Shown piece by piece: positions 1 through 10,824 of a DNA stretch of 64,000 nt (its first letter is position 1; each line of letters begins with the position of its first letter). Both the position numbers and the translations under genes were made by a program. The notes beneath the pieces are model-generated. The model was given only the letters and a program-made list of their open reading frames with translations, did no database searches and had not been told where the DNA came from. Source of the stretch: Tanypteryx hageni (lineage: Eukaryota > Arthropoda > Insecta > Odonata > Petaluridae). The stretch spans positions 2,914,001-2,978,000 of the forward strand of contig CM054117.1 in NCBI GenBank assembly GCA_028673005.1. Reading direction: 5' to 3'.

Positions 1-2
1 TT

Positions 3-398
3 TTACGCTCACCCGAAAACATCTTGAGTGCAATGTTGGGAGATGAGCAGCGAGATGTTCGGGTTTTAGCCATATCTCGCATCTTAAAAGTAAGAAGTGA
101 GGCTCTTGAGACACCTGCTCACGCTCACCCTCGCACATTTAATGTGCCCTCTATTAAATAGTAAATTCGCTCCTTTATCGACGAACCTTCCCAGATATCA
201 TTGTATGACGCTTTTCCGTGTCATACTCAGGCCGTGGAGCGTACAGTTAAGGTGGTCACAAAAGCTTCATTAAGCGTCTGCAGAGCTGAAAATCGTGATG
301 GCTTAATTCAAAATGCTTTAAGATCAAGGCAAGTGATGCCATCGTTTGACACCAAAAACCAGTTTCGAGGCATTGACACTGATAGTGACACTTCTTAA
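3..398 (+). pseudogene. Relic ORF of an unidentified repeat-family protein
   Basis: One reading frame runs from the left edge to 398, broken only by two adjacent stops (TAG-TAA, 159-164). It reads RSPENILSAMLGDEQRDVRV and, after the stops, FPCHTQAVERTVKVVTKAS. From memory of arthropod annotations, the motif FPCHTQAVER followed by a T-rich and then an R-rich segment occurs in a multi-copy family of uncharacterised proteins; I cannot name a domain or function. The 5' end lies outside the window. The two stops and the compressed spacing between the conserved blocks suggest a dead copy with an internal deletion. It might derive from a DNA transposon, but no terminal repeats are visible. Confidence 0.35.
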
Positions 399-970
399 AC
401 AAACACTTGTTTCTTCAAATGATTTGTCTAGTAGCCTTCACAAGTCTCAGTTTTGGTACTTACCAATACAATTGTCATTGTCTGTAGGCATTAGACCCAT
501 CATTGGTTGGTTGGTTGGGATGGGTTAGGGCGGAACTAGATGTGCAGCCACCTTCCCGTGGTGAGTTCTGAGTCGGTTTCTTCTTTATTCCTATAGGAAC
601 CGGGCGAAGAGCTGCACTCTCCAGTACTGACAAATGTCGCATTTGGGTGAAAAACAGCGAAATTTTTAAGACTTTTTGAGGGGGCGGAGCACCCCCCAAA
701 GTACCCAAAACCTCTCATTATGTCTCAGACTAGGCTTAATCTAGTATTTAGTGACTTTAGATTGCACATTTATCAAAATATACAGCGGAAAGTCCATCCG
801 AACTTTATTACACAAAACCTCAATTTTAGTCAAATTCTCGAAACTTGGAGGCTCGTTCGGGGATAGCAAAATTTATCCGATCGAGCCCAAATTTTTTGTA
901 CGTGGTACTACCATGAGCTCACAACTTTTCCATATAGTGCCAAATTCAAATTTTCGATTTTTTCGATACA
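399..970. other. No gene recognised
   Basis: Mixed-composition DNA with short spurious frames only. The stretch 540-715 is more GC-rich (a run of g/c around 680-700). Nothing here matches a family I know. Confidence 0.5.
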
Positions 971-978
971 CCCTAGTG

Positions 979-1924
979 CAGTGGTCGGCAACCTATGACC
1001 CGCGGATCACCTAGTGACCCACTGGGAAAATTTTAGTGACCCAGTAAACAATTCTTAATTACGACGATCGGCAGGTATTCTTGCCAACGAATTAAAGTGG
1101 GTGCTTTCGATTTGGTGAAACAGCCGTCGGCAGCCGGCTGTCCTCTTCGAGACGAGCCGAACAAATGAAAAGCAATATGCGTAGTTTGACTTGAACGAGA
1201 TAGATCTGAAAGCCTGATGAAATGGAGGACAATGTGTTGGACCTGCAATATTTCAATTTCCTTGAAATTGAAAATCTGGATATGGAGTTAATTGACTTCA
1301 AAAACTCAGCAATGTGGACAGACAAATTCAAGGCTTTAAGAAGACAACTTGAAGCCACTGATGAAAATCACTTAAGCATGATAGCTACATGTTGGGCATC
1401 ACTTCCTTCCAAGTTTTCTTCGATAAAGAAAGTTGGTTTTGCTTTACTATCAGCTTTTGGGTCCAGCTACTCATGTGAACAGGTATTTTCCCAAACGAAA
1501 TTCATTCTCAATTCATCGCGAAAAAGGTTAACTAACGAAAATTCAGAATCATGTGTTCTTTTAAAAACAACGAATTATCACCCAAATATCTCAAACCTTA
1601 CAGGGATAATGAAACAGCATCAAGGAAGCCATTAAAATGATTAAATGTTCTTAATTAAATAGGGGTTCATTTTATTTACATGGTGTTTACTTTTCTGCTA
1701 ACATTTTATGATTTCTTTCAAGTTGTAAATATAGATTTGATGATAATAAATTTGTAATTCTATATTTAAGGTATATTGGATTATCCCATCTGTATAATGT
1801 TTTTATTTTCTGTATTCTAAGATAATGCGTAATCTAAAATAGAAGTGATGTGACCCACCAGCAAAAATTTTTGTGAAAAAAAATTGAAAAATGACCCACT
1901 TGAAAAAAACGTTGCCGACCACTG
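979..1924 (+). mobile_element. hAT-family DNA transposon, internally deleted
   Basis: The ends are 14-bp perfect terminal inverted repeats: CAGTGGTCGGCAAC at 979-992 and its reverse complement at 1911-1924. CAG..CTG ends of this type are typical of hAT elements. The flanks CCCTAGTG (971-978) and CCCTGTGT (1925-1932) could be an 8-bp target duplication with a one-base deletion, but this is weak. The element is only 946 bp and carries just the 3' end of a transposase, so it is a non-autonomous derivative. The right flank is LINE reverse transcriptase; the left flank does not continue that LINE, so some rearrangement followed insertion. Confidence 0.8.
1222..1635 (+). pseudogene. hAT transposase C-terminal fragment
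   Basis: An open frame of 137 codons lies inside the hAT element. Residues about 85-125 hold the hAT dimerisation region: SSYSCEQVFSQTKF, then NSSRKRLTNENSESCVLLK. This is the pattern seen in ZBED5/GTF2IRD2-like hAT proteins. The N-terminal zinc finger and the DDE catalytic core are missing, so it cannot act as a transposase. The start codon is simply the first ATG of the frame and is not necessarily used. Confidence 0.75.
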
Positions 1925-2711
1925 CCCTGTGTATATCGAGAACAGTAGTGGTCCTAGGACACTCCATTGTGGAACACCAGCTGCAATCTTCTTAGTCGAG
2001 CTTATGGCACCATTCCATTTTACCGTGAATGGCCTGTCATTAATATAAGATTTTAGTAATTTCACCTTCCAGCAGGGAAATTTAGCTACTAGTAATTTGT
2101 GCAGTAGGCCTAAATGCCATACTTTGTCGAAAGCCTTGCTTATATCAAATGCTACTCCAACGGAAACATTGTTCCTTTTGAAGGCGTCCGTGATAAAATG
2201 GAGTGGAGTGTCCCGCTTTAAAGCCAAATTGGTTCTGGGGGATTACACCGTGCTTTTCCGCGTGTGTCAATATTATTGGATAAAGCATTTTTTCACATAC
2301 CTTCCCAAGGCAGGAAAGGAGGGATATCGGTCGGAAGTCAGAGGCCTTCAAGACCCTCCCTCCTGTCTTGGGTATACATATAACTTCCGCGTGCTTCCAG
2401 CCAGTTGGATAGTGCCCTGTTCTTACGATTGCATGGAGAATCAAGATTAGGTATTCTCCCGCGGAGATTGGCAGACGTTTGATTAATTCATAGGGGATTT
2501 TATCCTTTCCTGTTGATTTCCCTTTTGGTAGTTGTTTTATAACTTCTGCCAATTCTTTGATGGAGAACATCGGAGTGGCTTGGTCTTCGTTTTCTGTTTC
2601 ACTTAGCATGGACTCTATGTCTTCTAGATTAATGTCCGGAGTTTGTGGGTTTGCTTCATTGGTTGCGAGTGACGGAGTCCAACTCCCATCGGGTGTGGTG
2701 AATCCACTCAC
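1925..2711 (-). pseudogene. Jockey-like LINE reverse transcriptase fragment
   Basis: Read on the minus strand from 2711, two frames joined by a frameshift near 2200 give a non-LTR reverse transcriptase. Visible blocks are KSTGKDKIPYELIK, FRPISLLSCLGKVCEKM, NQFGFKAGHST, FDISKAFDKVWH (the first catalytic Asp region) and GVPQWSVLGPLLF. The usual GVPQGSVLGPLLF has Trp for the second Gly here. The YxDD motif is absent because the sequence stops where the hAT element begins (1924). The endonuclease is also absent. The motif set resembles Jockey-clade LINEs; clade assignment is tentative. It is a dead fragment abutting a Penelope-type piece at 2712. Confidence 0.83.
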
Positions 2712-3090
2712 GGACCATGGATCATAGACTACACTTTGAAGATACCAAGCGGCTAGCCTAATCCAATGGCTACTGGGATAGGATGGTTAAAGAGGCAATT
2801 GAGGTCCGGCTCAACCCAGAAAATCTCAACAGGGAAATGGGTTTCCCACTGAGCAAAGCTTGGGATCCTGTGATCTCCCGGATTGGCAACTCACCTCCAC
2901 CAATAAGCTTGGAGCAACGGGCGAGAAGACAGTATAAAAATCCAGACTGAACCCCATATCGGCCTCAGTATCCCTGAAGATGGCGTCGAAGTCAGACGCC
3001 AAAACGTTGGTCCTGAATGACGACATGACCCAGGCAGTAACCCGAGAAAAATTTCTCATATTAATTCGCCGGGAAAACTTCAAATCCTTC
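2712..3090 (+). pseudogene. Penelope-like element 3' end
   Basis: One frame, with a single internal stop, encodes HLHFEDTKRLA, then GYWDRMVKEAIEVRLNPENL, then MGFPLSKAWDPVI. This is the tail that follows the GIY-YIG endonuclease in many PLE proteins. It is followed by a 3' untranslated part containing a hammerhead-like motif (2974-3012). The catalytic reverse-transcriptase and endonuclease domains are missing; this is a 5'-truncated copy. It lies directly next to the oppositely oriented LINE fragment ending at 2711. Confidence 0.7.
2974..3012 (+). ncRNA. Decayed hammerhead-ribozyme-like motif of a PLE
   Basis: The box CTGAAGA (2974-2980) is followed by a perfect 7-bp stem (TGGCGTC / GACGCCA) and then AAAAC..GGTC. 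A functional hammerhead needs GAAA at the third block; here the G appears as A, consistent with CpG decay. PLE 3' ends are known to carry hammerhead motifs. This copy is predicted inactive. Confidence 0.5.
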
Positions 3091-3372
3091 TAATTTTTTT
3101 ATGTGCAAAAATGATGTTTTTAAATATATAGAATAAATAATAATAGATGATATTGCTTTTTTAATGCTAGTGAGTTTCATGACAATATCCCAGGAATCAG
3201 CATGCGACGTCCGTCAGTAAGTTGTTTCTTTGCGGCGACGCAGTCACTTTTACCGGAATGCCACAGTAAGGGTGATCGGATTATAGATTCTCCTATTGTT
3301 GTTTCATCTTGTGTGCAGCTCATTGTATTGTGGTTTTTGTAGTGATAAACTTTTATCCCACCCCTTGTTAGA

Positions 3373-4794
3373 ATGGCAGAGAAACGTAAGAAAATTGTTC
3401 TTCCTATTATAAAAAAACTCAAATTAATTGTGAGACTTGAAAAGGAGAATCTGTGAATAAATTGACAGATGAATATGGTATTGGCATACAATTCGTGATA
3501 TTAAGAAAAACAAAACTAAGTTGATGGAGTTTGCTGCAGTTTCTGACAGTGGTGCTTGTCCCTCAAAACGTAATAGTATGAAAAAATGAACCTACGAGAA
3601 AGTAGATGCAGCCTTACTTCTGTGGTTTAATCAAAAGCACGCTGATGGAACTCCTGTCTCTGGTCCCATGTGTGCACAGCAAGCAAGGTATTTCCATGAA
3701 TCACTTGGGCTAGAAGGGAACTTTAATGCTTCATCTGGGTGGTTTGCTCGATTCAAACAGCGATACGGTATATGCAAAATTGCCATTCAAGGAGTGATAA
3801 CGTGGCAGCTGCTGATTCCTTTCGATTAGAATTTCAAAAATTTGTGAAGAAAGAGATGTTGACACCTGCCCAGATATTTAATGCTGATGAGACAGGTTTG
3901 TATTGGAAAGGCCTCCCAACATCAACCTTGGCATTTCAGAAAGAAATTCCTGCTCGTGGCCATAAATTACACAAACAGCGAATCACAGTGTTATGCTGTG
4001 GAAATACGGCAGGCAATCACAAGTTGAAACTTACTGTGATAGGCAAGGCAAAAAAACCTCACTCATTTAAATGCGCAACTTTACCTGTCAATTACTACAA
4101 CCAGAAGGGTGCATGGATGGACAGAAATATATTCACCGATTGGTTCCACAAGAATTTTGTGCTTGATGTTCGTTCTTTTTTAAGCAACGAAGGACTACCA
4201 CCAAAAGCAGTGTTGTTATTAGATAATGCTCCCTCGCATCCAAATGCAACTGTTTTAACTTCTGATGATGATCTTATCTGCACAAAATTCATGCCTCCAG
4301 ATGTCACGGCATTAATACAGCCCATCGATCAAGGAGTGATTGTGTCAATGAAGCGACAATATCGGGCTGGTCTTCTAGAGACTCTAGCTAAAGAGGATGA
4401 AAAGTTACTGGAATTTTGGAACAAAATGTCGCTTCTAGATACAGTGCATGGTATTTCTCAAGCATGGGCCTCTGTGATGCCTGTGACCCTCGTTCGGTTT
4501 TGGAACAAAATTCTTCCTGATCTTGAAGAGAACTTGCATGGTATTTCTGAAGAGGAAGTAAATATTACAAACTACAATTTGATTAAACTACTGCAGGGAA
4601 TAAATGGTTTTGAGGTGGGGACTGCGAGAATCTCAGTGAATGGTATGATTATGATAAGTTTGAATCTGGATTCCTGCAAGAGAAAGGAAAAGAAGAGGAT
4701 GGCGGAGAAAAAGAATGCAGTGATGAAAGTGAAGGAACTGAAATTGAACGCATCAAAAATAGTACGGCTCTTCAGTGTGTCGAAACTTTGTTAG
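3373..4794 (+). pseudogene. Tigger/jerky-type transposase, frameshifted
   Basis: The ATG at 3373 opens with MAEKRKKIVL and a CENP-B-like helix-turn-helix region, in which frames shift and stops occur between about 3450 and 3830. From 3739 a 351-codon frame carries the catalytic core: FNADETGLYW (Asp50 of that frame), LLLDNAPSHP (Asp162) and QPIDQGV (Asp197). That is the DDD triad spacing of pogo-superfamily enzymes, which cut and paste DNA at TA sites in the nucleus. All three acidic residues survive, but the DNA-binding half is broken by stops, so the gene is dead. Length and order otherwise match Tigger/jerky proteins of about 500 residues. Confidence 0.88.
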
Positions 4795-5017
4795 ATTATA
4801 TGATTTTGATTACTGCAACGAACAATCATAAAAGAAAGTGTAAAGAAGTCCTCAAAACAAACTAAAGATACAAACTTTTTGAAAGGACCATTATAAAAGC
4901 CTTCTTTTCTAACCTTTTTGTTACCATTGTAATGAGAATTTAAGCATATATTTGGAAATAAATCACTTTTTGCATTATCCATGTTTTTCACTTATTTGTG
5001 CATCCTCCAAAGTATGT

Positions 5018-5219
5018 AAATATCACGGGAAGCAGCATGCGATTTTCATCAATCAGTTGTTTCTTGGTGGCCAGCAGCACAGTCACTTGTTTTCTAACCT
5101 TTTTGTTAGCGAGAATTGAAGCACGTATTTATAAAAAAACCATTTTCGCATTATCCATGTTTTTCGATTATGCATGCTTCCTCTTACATTCATTAGGCCG
5201 AATAATCGAGAGTTTACTG
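5018..5219 (+). repeat. Second, shortened Tigger copy in tandem
   Basis: 5018-5088 resembles the 5' untranslated stretch of the main element (3186-3250; shared GCAGCATGCGA... and CAGTCACTT blocks). 5093-5184 resembles its 3' part at 4907-5002 (shared TTCTAACCTTTTTGTTA and CATTATCCATGTTTTTC). A 5' piece joined directly to a 3' piece is the layout of an internal-deletion derivative. Confidence 0.55.
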
Positions 5220-6227
5220 TATATATATACTAGTAGAAGGTACTGCAAGCATTTCATCTCACCTTGAAACAACATTAATTTTTCAGACAGATATTTCATC
5301 ATTACAAATATTCTATTAATTCGAAAGATTTCACCTCTGCAGCGATTTTCGTTTTTCCCACATGTAAAAATAATAGTTTAAAACAATCCCCAAATGTTGC
5401 AATTTTAAACATTTTACACTTTCTCCATTATGGGGTACTATTGATATACATTTCAGCCAAATTTTAAAGTTGTAGCACTTCTAGAAGTAAAGTAATATTT
5501 TTCTAATTGTTTAAAATTTAAACATTTTTAACGGTTGCCGCAATATATATATGGAGAGATTGAAATTTTTATTTGTGCAAATGCACTGTTCTGTAAATAA
5601 TTTGAAAATTGCAGCTTCCTAGCTAATCCCGTAGTACCTAAAAAATTATTAAACTTTAATGTTCAAATGGGGTTAAAACAACCCCTAAAATTTACAATTT
5701 TAAAATTTTCGATTTTTATAGTTGGTTATGAGAAAAGTTCTATATTCTTGCAAAATTTCAGCTTCCTAAACTTATTAGATTAATCTACACACTGGATTGT
5801 GTTTTCCCATGCTAACTTATGGGAGATATTCCGGTGTCTCTGGAGTCGAACCCAAGACACTGTAAGCAAAAGTGACAATAATTCCTAATAGATATTGCGG
5901 CCATATAGCAACACTAAAAATTTCATCTTTCTACCTTACCGGCAGGTGCCCATAATTAATTTACAAAAATGGCGCAATGCTTTTCTTATGGGAAAAAATG
6001 CAACTTTCGGAATTTCTGGAGTCGAACTCATGTCACTTAGGTAAGAAGTCTCATTTTATCTGCAAGTTTCGCCGTCAAATCTACAAAAACTGAAACTTTC
6101 AGCTCTTTAGCTCTTGTAGTTTGGGCTGGACATTAGTATCCTCCTGTTATATGTTATATATATATCCTCCTCTGTAAGAGTCGTCGATATATAATGATAT
6201 AATGATATATATATATTATTATTATAT
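5220..6227. other. No gene; AT-rich DNA with tRNA-B-box-like repeats
   Basis: No coding signal. Two related segments contain ggagtcgaaccc (about 5843) and ggagtcgaactc (about 6017), the reverse complement of a tRNA B box, each followed by similar text; a third relative lies at about 6950. The phrase 'tttcagctctt/tcctta' also recurs (5450, 5610, 5755, 6095). These look like diverged members of one dispersed, possibly SINE-derived, repeat. A (TA)-rich stretch at 6155-6225 precedes the LINE. Confidence 0.4.
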
Positions 6228-6878
6228 ATGGAAATAAATACAGAAAAATCCAAGGTCATTCGAATATCGGGTAAAGAAGAGAATCTGAACATAACTATTG
6301 GGGGAAAGCCATTAGAACAAGTTTCAGAATATAAATACCTTGGAAGTATCATAACACGAGAGGCAAAATGTACGGATAAGATCAAAACTAGAATAGGAAA
6401 AGCAAAAGCGGTTTTCAGGAGAAAGAAACAACTACTTACAGGGAATGTAAGGGAAGATATCCGCAAGAAGTTGATAAAATGCTATGTATGGAGTATAGCA
6501 TTGTATGGGGCAGAAACATGGACGCTAAGGAAAAATGACATCAAATACTTGGAAAGCTTTGAAATGTGGACTTGGAGGAGAATGCTGAAGATAAAATGGA
6601 CAGATAGGATGAAAAACGATGAAGTCCTACGAAGAATAGGAGAGAAGCGAATGATTATACAGACTATCAGAAAGAGGAAGGCTAACTGGGTTGGACATTA
6701 CCTGAGGAGAGAGAGTATGACTAAAGACATGTTAGAAGGAAAACTAGATGGGAAAAGGGAAAGAGGTAGGAAAAGGTTTCAGCTGATAGACGATTTGAAA
6801 GGGAAAGAGAGTTATCAAGATATAAAGAGGACAGCAGAAAATAGGAGTATATGGAGAACCAGGTTTAACCAAGAATAA
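6228..6878 (+). pseudogene. LINE reverse transcriptase C-terminal fragment
   Basis: An open 216-codon frame corresponds to the C-terminal 'thumb' and tail of a non-LTR reverse transcriptase. Recognisable blocks are EYKYLGSIITREAKCTDKIK, ALYGAETWTLRK, FEMWTWRRMLKIKWTDRM, NWVGHYLRR and KRERGRKRFQLIDDL. These follow the YADD region in RTE/L1-like elements annotated as endonuclease-reverse transcriptase. The catalytic part and the endonuclease are absent, the usual result of 5' truncation during reverse transcription. A short (atg)n/(at)n tract after the stop (6905-6925) is probably the LINE tail. The frame itself is intact, suggesting a fairly recent insertion. Confidence 0.85.
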
Positions 6879-6883
6879 TCACG

Positions 6884-8899
6884 GACCTGTCTACGGACAG
6901 ACTACCTATGATGATGATATATATACACTAGTAATCGATGCTTGGAGCACCATGGAGTTGAACCAAGGACACCTACATAAGATGTCTCATATTATCCGAA
7001 GGCCTACTCATGACATCTACAAACTCTGAAAATTTCAGCACAATATTCCTCTTAGTATTGTCTGCGCACCCAAATATGTTTTTCCTTTGCTTTTAAATGT
7101 CAGGGTCTGAGAGTGATGTCATGACACTAAGCAATTTTTCAGTTCATGGCACTAAGCTCTCATTCAGTTTTATTAAAATGTAAGATCAATTCCCATGGAA
7201 AAGCATTGTCTCGTAGTCATGACAGAAATATTGGGCCATTGTTATAAATTGTATAAAATCCTGTTTTTATGCAGTAAAAATCAAACAATTGGACTAATTC
7301 GGCACGAATTCGTTCTACTTTCAAGAAAAATAATCTTTGTTCTTTTTCCCGTCTTCTAATTCATGTCCGGAGTTTGTACCTTAATTACAAGAAATTTAAA
7401 AATGCAATTATAAAAAGGCTTTTATGGATTTAAATGGTTTTCTAATGGGACTTGAAAATGAATGTTTAGGGGTGTAAAAGACCCCATTGTAAGGGGAAAT
7501 TTTGGAATTTTCGATTATTCCTGATGGTTTTGGACCAACACCAAGGTTCCCTCCAAATTTCAGCTCTTTGGAATATCTAGAAGTACCTTAGGTTCTATAT
7601 TATATATATATATATCCTCCATAAGAAGCAGCTATTTATAATATATCTATAATAAATAGCTGTTTCTTACAGAGGATATATTATATATGAAAAGTATAAA
7701 AAACAATTTTTTGAAGTAATTTCTTAAATATTTGCTTGTTGCCATAATTATATCATCAAACTCAGCATCAGATGGATTATTCAACCGATACTGCTGTAAA
7801 ATATCAAAATTTTGGAAGTGCGGACATGACACGAATTCCAGTTTTTCCCCCAGGTTTTTAGCTCTAAAAACGTGGGTGCGGGTATTAAACGAGTTAATAC
7901 GGTGTATGACAATTATTTTTAAATAATTATTTATTATGAACTTATTGGTGTACTACAGCTTCAAGAAAGTAATTCATTATGATGGAAAATCACACTTTTC
8001 TAATAACATTTGCGATGAAAAACGTATTATAAAATAAATGAGATATACAAAATATCATAAGTATTTCTGGTATATTCTTGGTAAAACATCAATATAGTGT
8101 ATTACCTTGACAAGTTTCTAAAATTCTTTATGATTACGAAGATCTTTGATGATGATTGGCCAGCGCAAAAGTAAACAAAAATGGAATACGAGTGTTATTA
8201 CGTTTCAGCGGTGCCACCGCAGCTTCAGACATGGAACTATAGCATAGGTATCAACAGCAAAATAACATCAGAATAACAAATGACTAACGATAGCTAAAGT
8301 TAACGTTGTTGTGAAACTAATCTAACCCAATCTCAAGCAAAAACCCATCCAAAGCGAACCCAGCACTGCACATCTCAACAATAACGTTAACAACTTTAAA
8401 ACTTTAATGTCACTGCAAAAGACTGTGGAATTGCAGCAAACCAATGTAAAAATCAATAAAAGTGAATGAGTGAAATATAAATAAAGTTAATAAACATATA
8501 ACAACAACTTGTCTTTAGAGTGGAATGTCTATCTCTGAACAGAGAGTAAAGTACGAATGAAGGTAAGTGAGAAAAATGCTGGGACCATAATAAAGGACCA
8601 TAACATTTAGGAGCATTATTTTTAAAAAATTCGAAAATTAAAATTTTAGTCCCGAGATGCCAACTGCACTATATAAAAAAATGCGCTAAACGAGGCACAT
8701 CCCTGTATAACAAAACAAAGCAGCATATCCTATCAAATATTCACCATATTCCTTGAGTATGATGAATATTTGTATTAGTTATCAGCGAAAAGTCAAAATG
8801 TACTGTATTTTTAAGTATAAGTGCCAATAGTTTACATCTGTTAACAAAGTTGGTAGGTATAGACACATCCCTAGTGAAGTTTCTGATATAATCTCCATG
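6884..8899. other. No gene; AT-rich with one foldback
   Basis: No coding frame I can support. It contains a relative of the B-box-like repeat (about 6945-7040) and the foldback at 7611-7680. The remainder is featureless. Confidence 0.5.
7611..7680. repeat. Foldback (inverted repeat), 30-bp arms
   Basis: The arms 7611-7640 and 7651-7680 are reverse complements at 26 of 30 positions, with a 10-nt loop. Both arms carry 'tatatcctc..taagaa.cagctattt' flanked by (TA)n. A diverged relative of one arm lies near 6163-6190. It may be the core of a small TA-targeting miniature element. Confidence 0.6.
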
Positions 8900-9855
8900 A
8901 TGGTTTAGTCACTTGTTGGATTGGTTGGTCCAAGTTTCAAAGTCACGGTGATAGAATGTGTCCTGCTACTTTAACCATAGCTTGACCTCATCTTGGATAG
9001 CGTCATCCAATTGGAAGCATCACCTTCTGTGGTACTTCTTTAAACGTCAGTAAAGGTGGAAGTCCGGAATACAGGAGGAAGGCGAAGAAGAGTCATTCAG
9101 TTTCATGTGTGCAAGAGGCCCATCATGGTTCTCACAGTGTGTTCATTGTTATGCAACAGAGGCACTCCTTGTGATTGCAGACCAGACCTCTTGCAGCATA
9201 TGGCATTCCTTGACCAGGTCAGCGTGGCCTGATAAATGTTCCAAAAGACTGTCACCTTGAACTTTTTGCAAGCAGGTGATCCTGGATACTTTCATGCCAC
9301 TGATTAGTCCTCAATTATCAATCAGGGAAATGGAAGAACAACATATTGATTCACATATAAAAATTTTTAACTTTGACCGGCTTTGTTACAAGGTAACATC
9401 CTCAGGATGTAATTTTGGAATTGTTCCGCAAAGTTACACTTAAGACTATAAATTTCATTAGTCTAAGACTCAGAACAGCAGTGGAAAACCCACATCTCGT
9501 CTCCGGTGATGATTTGAGCCGAAAAGTGCCCCCCCTCTTCAGCATATCATTGTAGATGAGTGAGCAATGCAGCCATGTGTGCTGTCTTGTGGTCGTCGGA
9601 CATTTCTTTTGATACCCATCTGCTGCAGATTTTCTGGAAGACCAGACATAATGTCCCATACAACTCCATTTGAAGGATCAAACTCCTGCCCCAAACTGGA
9701 AAAGAGTCACATGTCTGTTTGCCCATACTGAATTTTTGATGTGTTCAACAATCGGGGCTGATATGGAAGAACGGCCACTCCTGCCTCCATTCAACAGAGT
9801 CATCTGGCCATTTGGAAACTCATGAGACCACTTCCTTACATGTTGCACCAACATT
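8900..9855 (-). pseudogene. Relic mariner transposase, interrupted
   Basis: On the minus strand, scattered frames give a SETMAR-type mariner transposase: VRKWSHEFPNGQ and GRSGRSSISAPIVEHIKN (helix-turn-helix part, 9675-9850), IITGDEMWVFH (first catalytic Asp, about 9490-9530), VTVFWNIYQATLTW (about 9235-9280), QGVPLLHNNEHTVR (second catalytic block, Asp replaced by Asn, about 9140-9180) and DAIQDEVKLWLK (C-terminus, about 8975-9015). Stops and frameshifts are numerous. A PLE scrap (about 9350-9430) is inserted between the first and second catalytic blocks. The upstream end is cut by the PLE repeat beginning at 9859. Confidence 0.72.
9350..9430 (-). repeat. PLE terminal-repeat scrap with decayed hammerhead motif
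   Basis: On the minus strand CTGAGGA (9399-9405) is followed by a TGTTAC..GTAAC stem and then AAAGCCGGTC. This is the layout of a PLE hammerhead with the GAAAC block mutated. It sits inside the mariner relic and so was inserted after it. Confidence 0.45.
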
Positions 9856-9858
9856 ATC

Positions 9859-10068
9859 ATACATTCACTCCTTTCCTCCAATGATATTTGCTCCACAATT
9901 CCTTTCTTTATTCTCCCCAAACTCACCCTCCCCAACCCACTCATTGTACCTATTATTATAAACTGCTGCCAGCTTTGAATTTATTCACCTGACGATGTTG
10001 CATTGCAATGAAACCTAGGTCATTTTAAATAAATTTATGTGGAATTACAACAAGTCTCTTTATTTTAC
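9859..10068 (+). repeat. PLE pseudo-LTR, left copy
   Basis: Aligns with 16186-16394 from 'ttcactcctttcctccaatg' to 'caagtctctttattttac'. It contains the hammerhead motif at 9978-10035. Confidence 0.85.
9978..10035 (+). ncRNA. Hammerhead ribozyme motif, core intact
   Basis: The three hammerhead blocks are present. CTGACGA (9989-9995) is followed by stem II (GTTGC, loop ATT, GCAAT; one G-U pair), GAAAC (10010-10014), then CTAG and the cleavage-type triplet GTC (10019-10021). Outer stem I is supported by AATTTATT (9978-9985) pairing perfectly with AATAAATT (10028-10035). ACCTAGGT is self-complementary, which fits the very short stem III of PLE hammerheads that are thought to work as dimers. Hammerheads in PLE pseudo-LTRs are established knowledge; activity of this copy is inference. 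Confidence 0.72.
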
Positions 10069-10824
10069 ATTATGAAGAAATTCCACCAAGTGACGCCTGA
10101 AACCATTAACTATATCAAGTGCGCTAGTAATGCTTTAAAGGCAAGCCTGTATCGGAAATTGTCCATCAAATACCGGATAGCCTCACTGAACATCTTTTTC
10201 AACAGCCAGTTTCTGGTGCCAAGCAAAGGATAGCTCGCAAAATAGAAAAACTTTTTGCAATAAACCGTTCTTCCCAGAGCTCAATCAAGGAACCCCATAG
10301 TATGCCAGAACTCCTTGCATTAAATTCTATCAGACGTTCACTATCTCTTAATGACCCCATAGTGCCAAAAGTGGACAAAGGAAATTCAGTCGTCATCATG
10401 AAGAAAGACAGTTACATTGATAACTGTGAAGATTTCATCAAGACAAATAATGTGATTTTATTATCCAGTGATAACACCCCTATTTACCAGAAAGAGTGCA
10501 AAGCATCCATTGTCTCCGGCTCAGTGTTGTTTAAACCCAGTGAAGTGTTTCAAGTGTTCCAAATGAACCCCCAAGTGCCCAGATTCTTTGGACTTCCATA
10601 GATCCACAAACCTAACATCCCCATTAGGCCTGTGGTTTCAAATGTTTCAGCCCCGAATCACCTCCTAGCACACAAATTAAATACAATCTTCAGGCAACAT
10701 TCAAAGTTCTCCCCAAAACACAATGCCAAAAATTCTTGTGAAATAGCAAATACCTTATTACAAAAAGTTCTCCCTCCAAAGTGCCCCCTAGTATCATTTG
10801 ATGTGTGTAATCTTTTCACTAGTG

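Larger units (their letters stand above)
3177..5219 (+). mobile_element. Tigger/pogo transposon with appended deletion derivative
   Basis: The right end is a pogo-type terminus: read inward from 5219 it is CAGTAAACTCTCGATTATTC, with TA at 5220-5221 as the expected duplication. The matching left terminus is not found near 3177, so the 5' end is truncated or rearranged. The body encodes a jerky/Tigger transposase (3373-4794). Two blocks of the element are repeated near its right end (see 5018-5219), as if a shortened copy sat directly behind a longer one. Confidence 0.7.
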
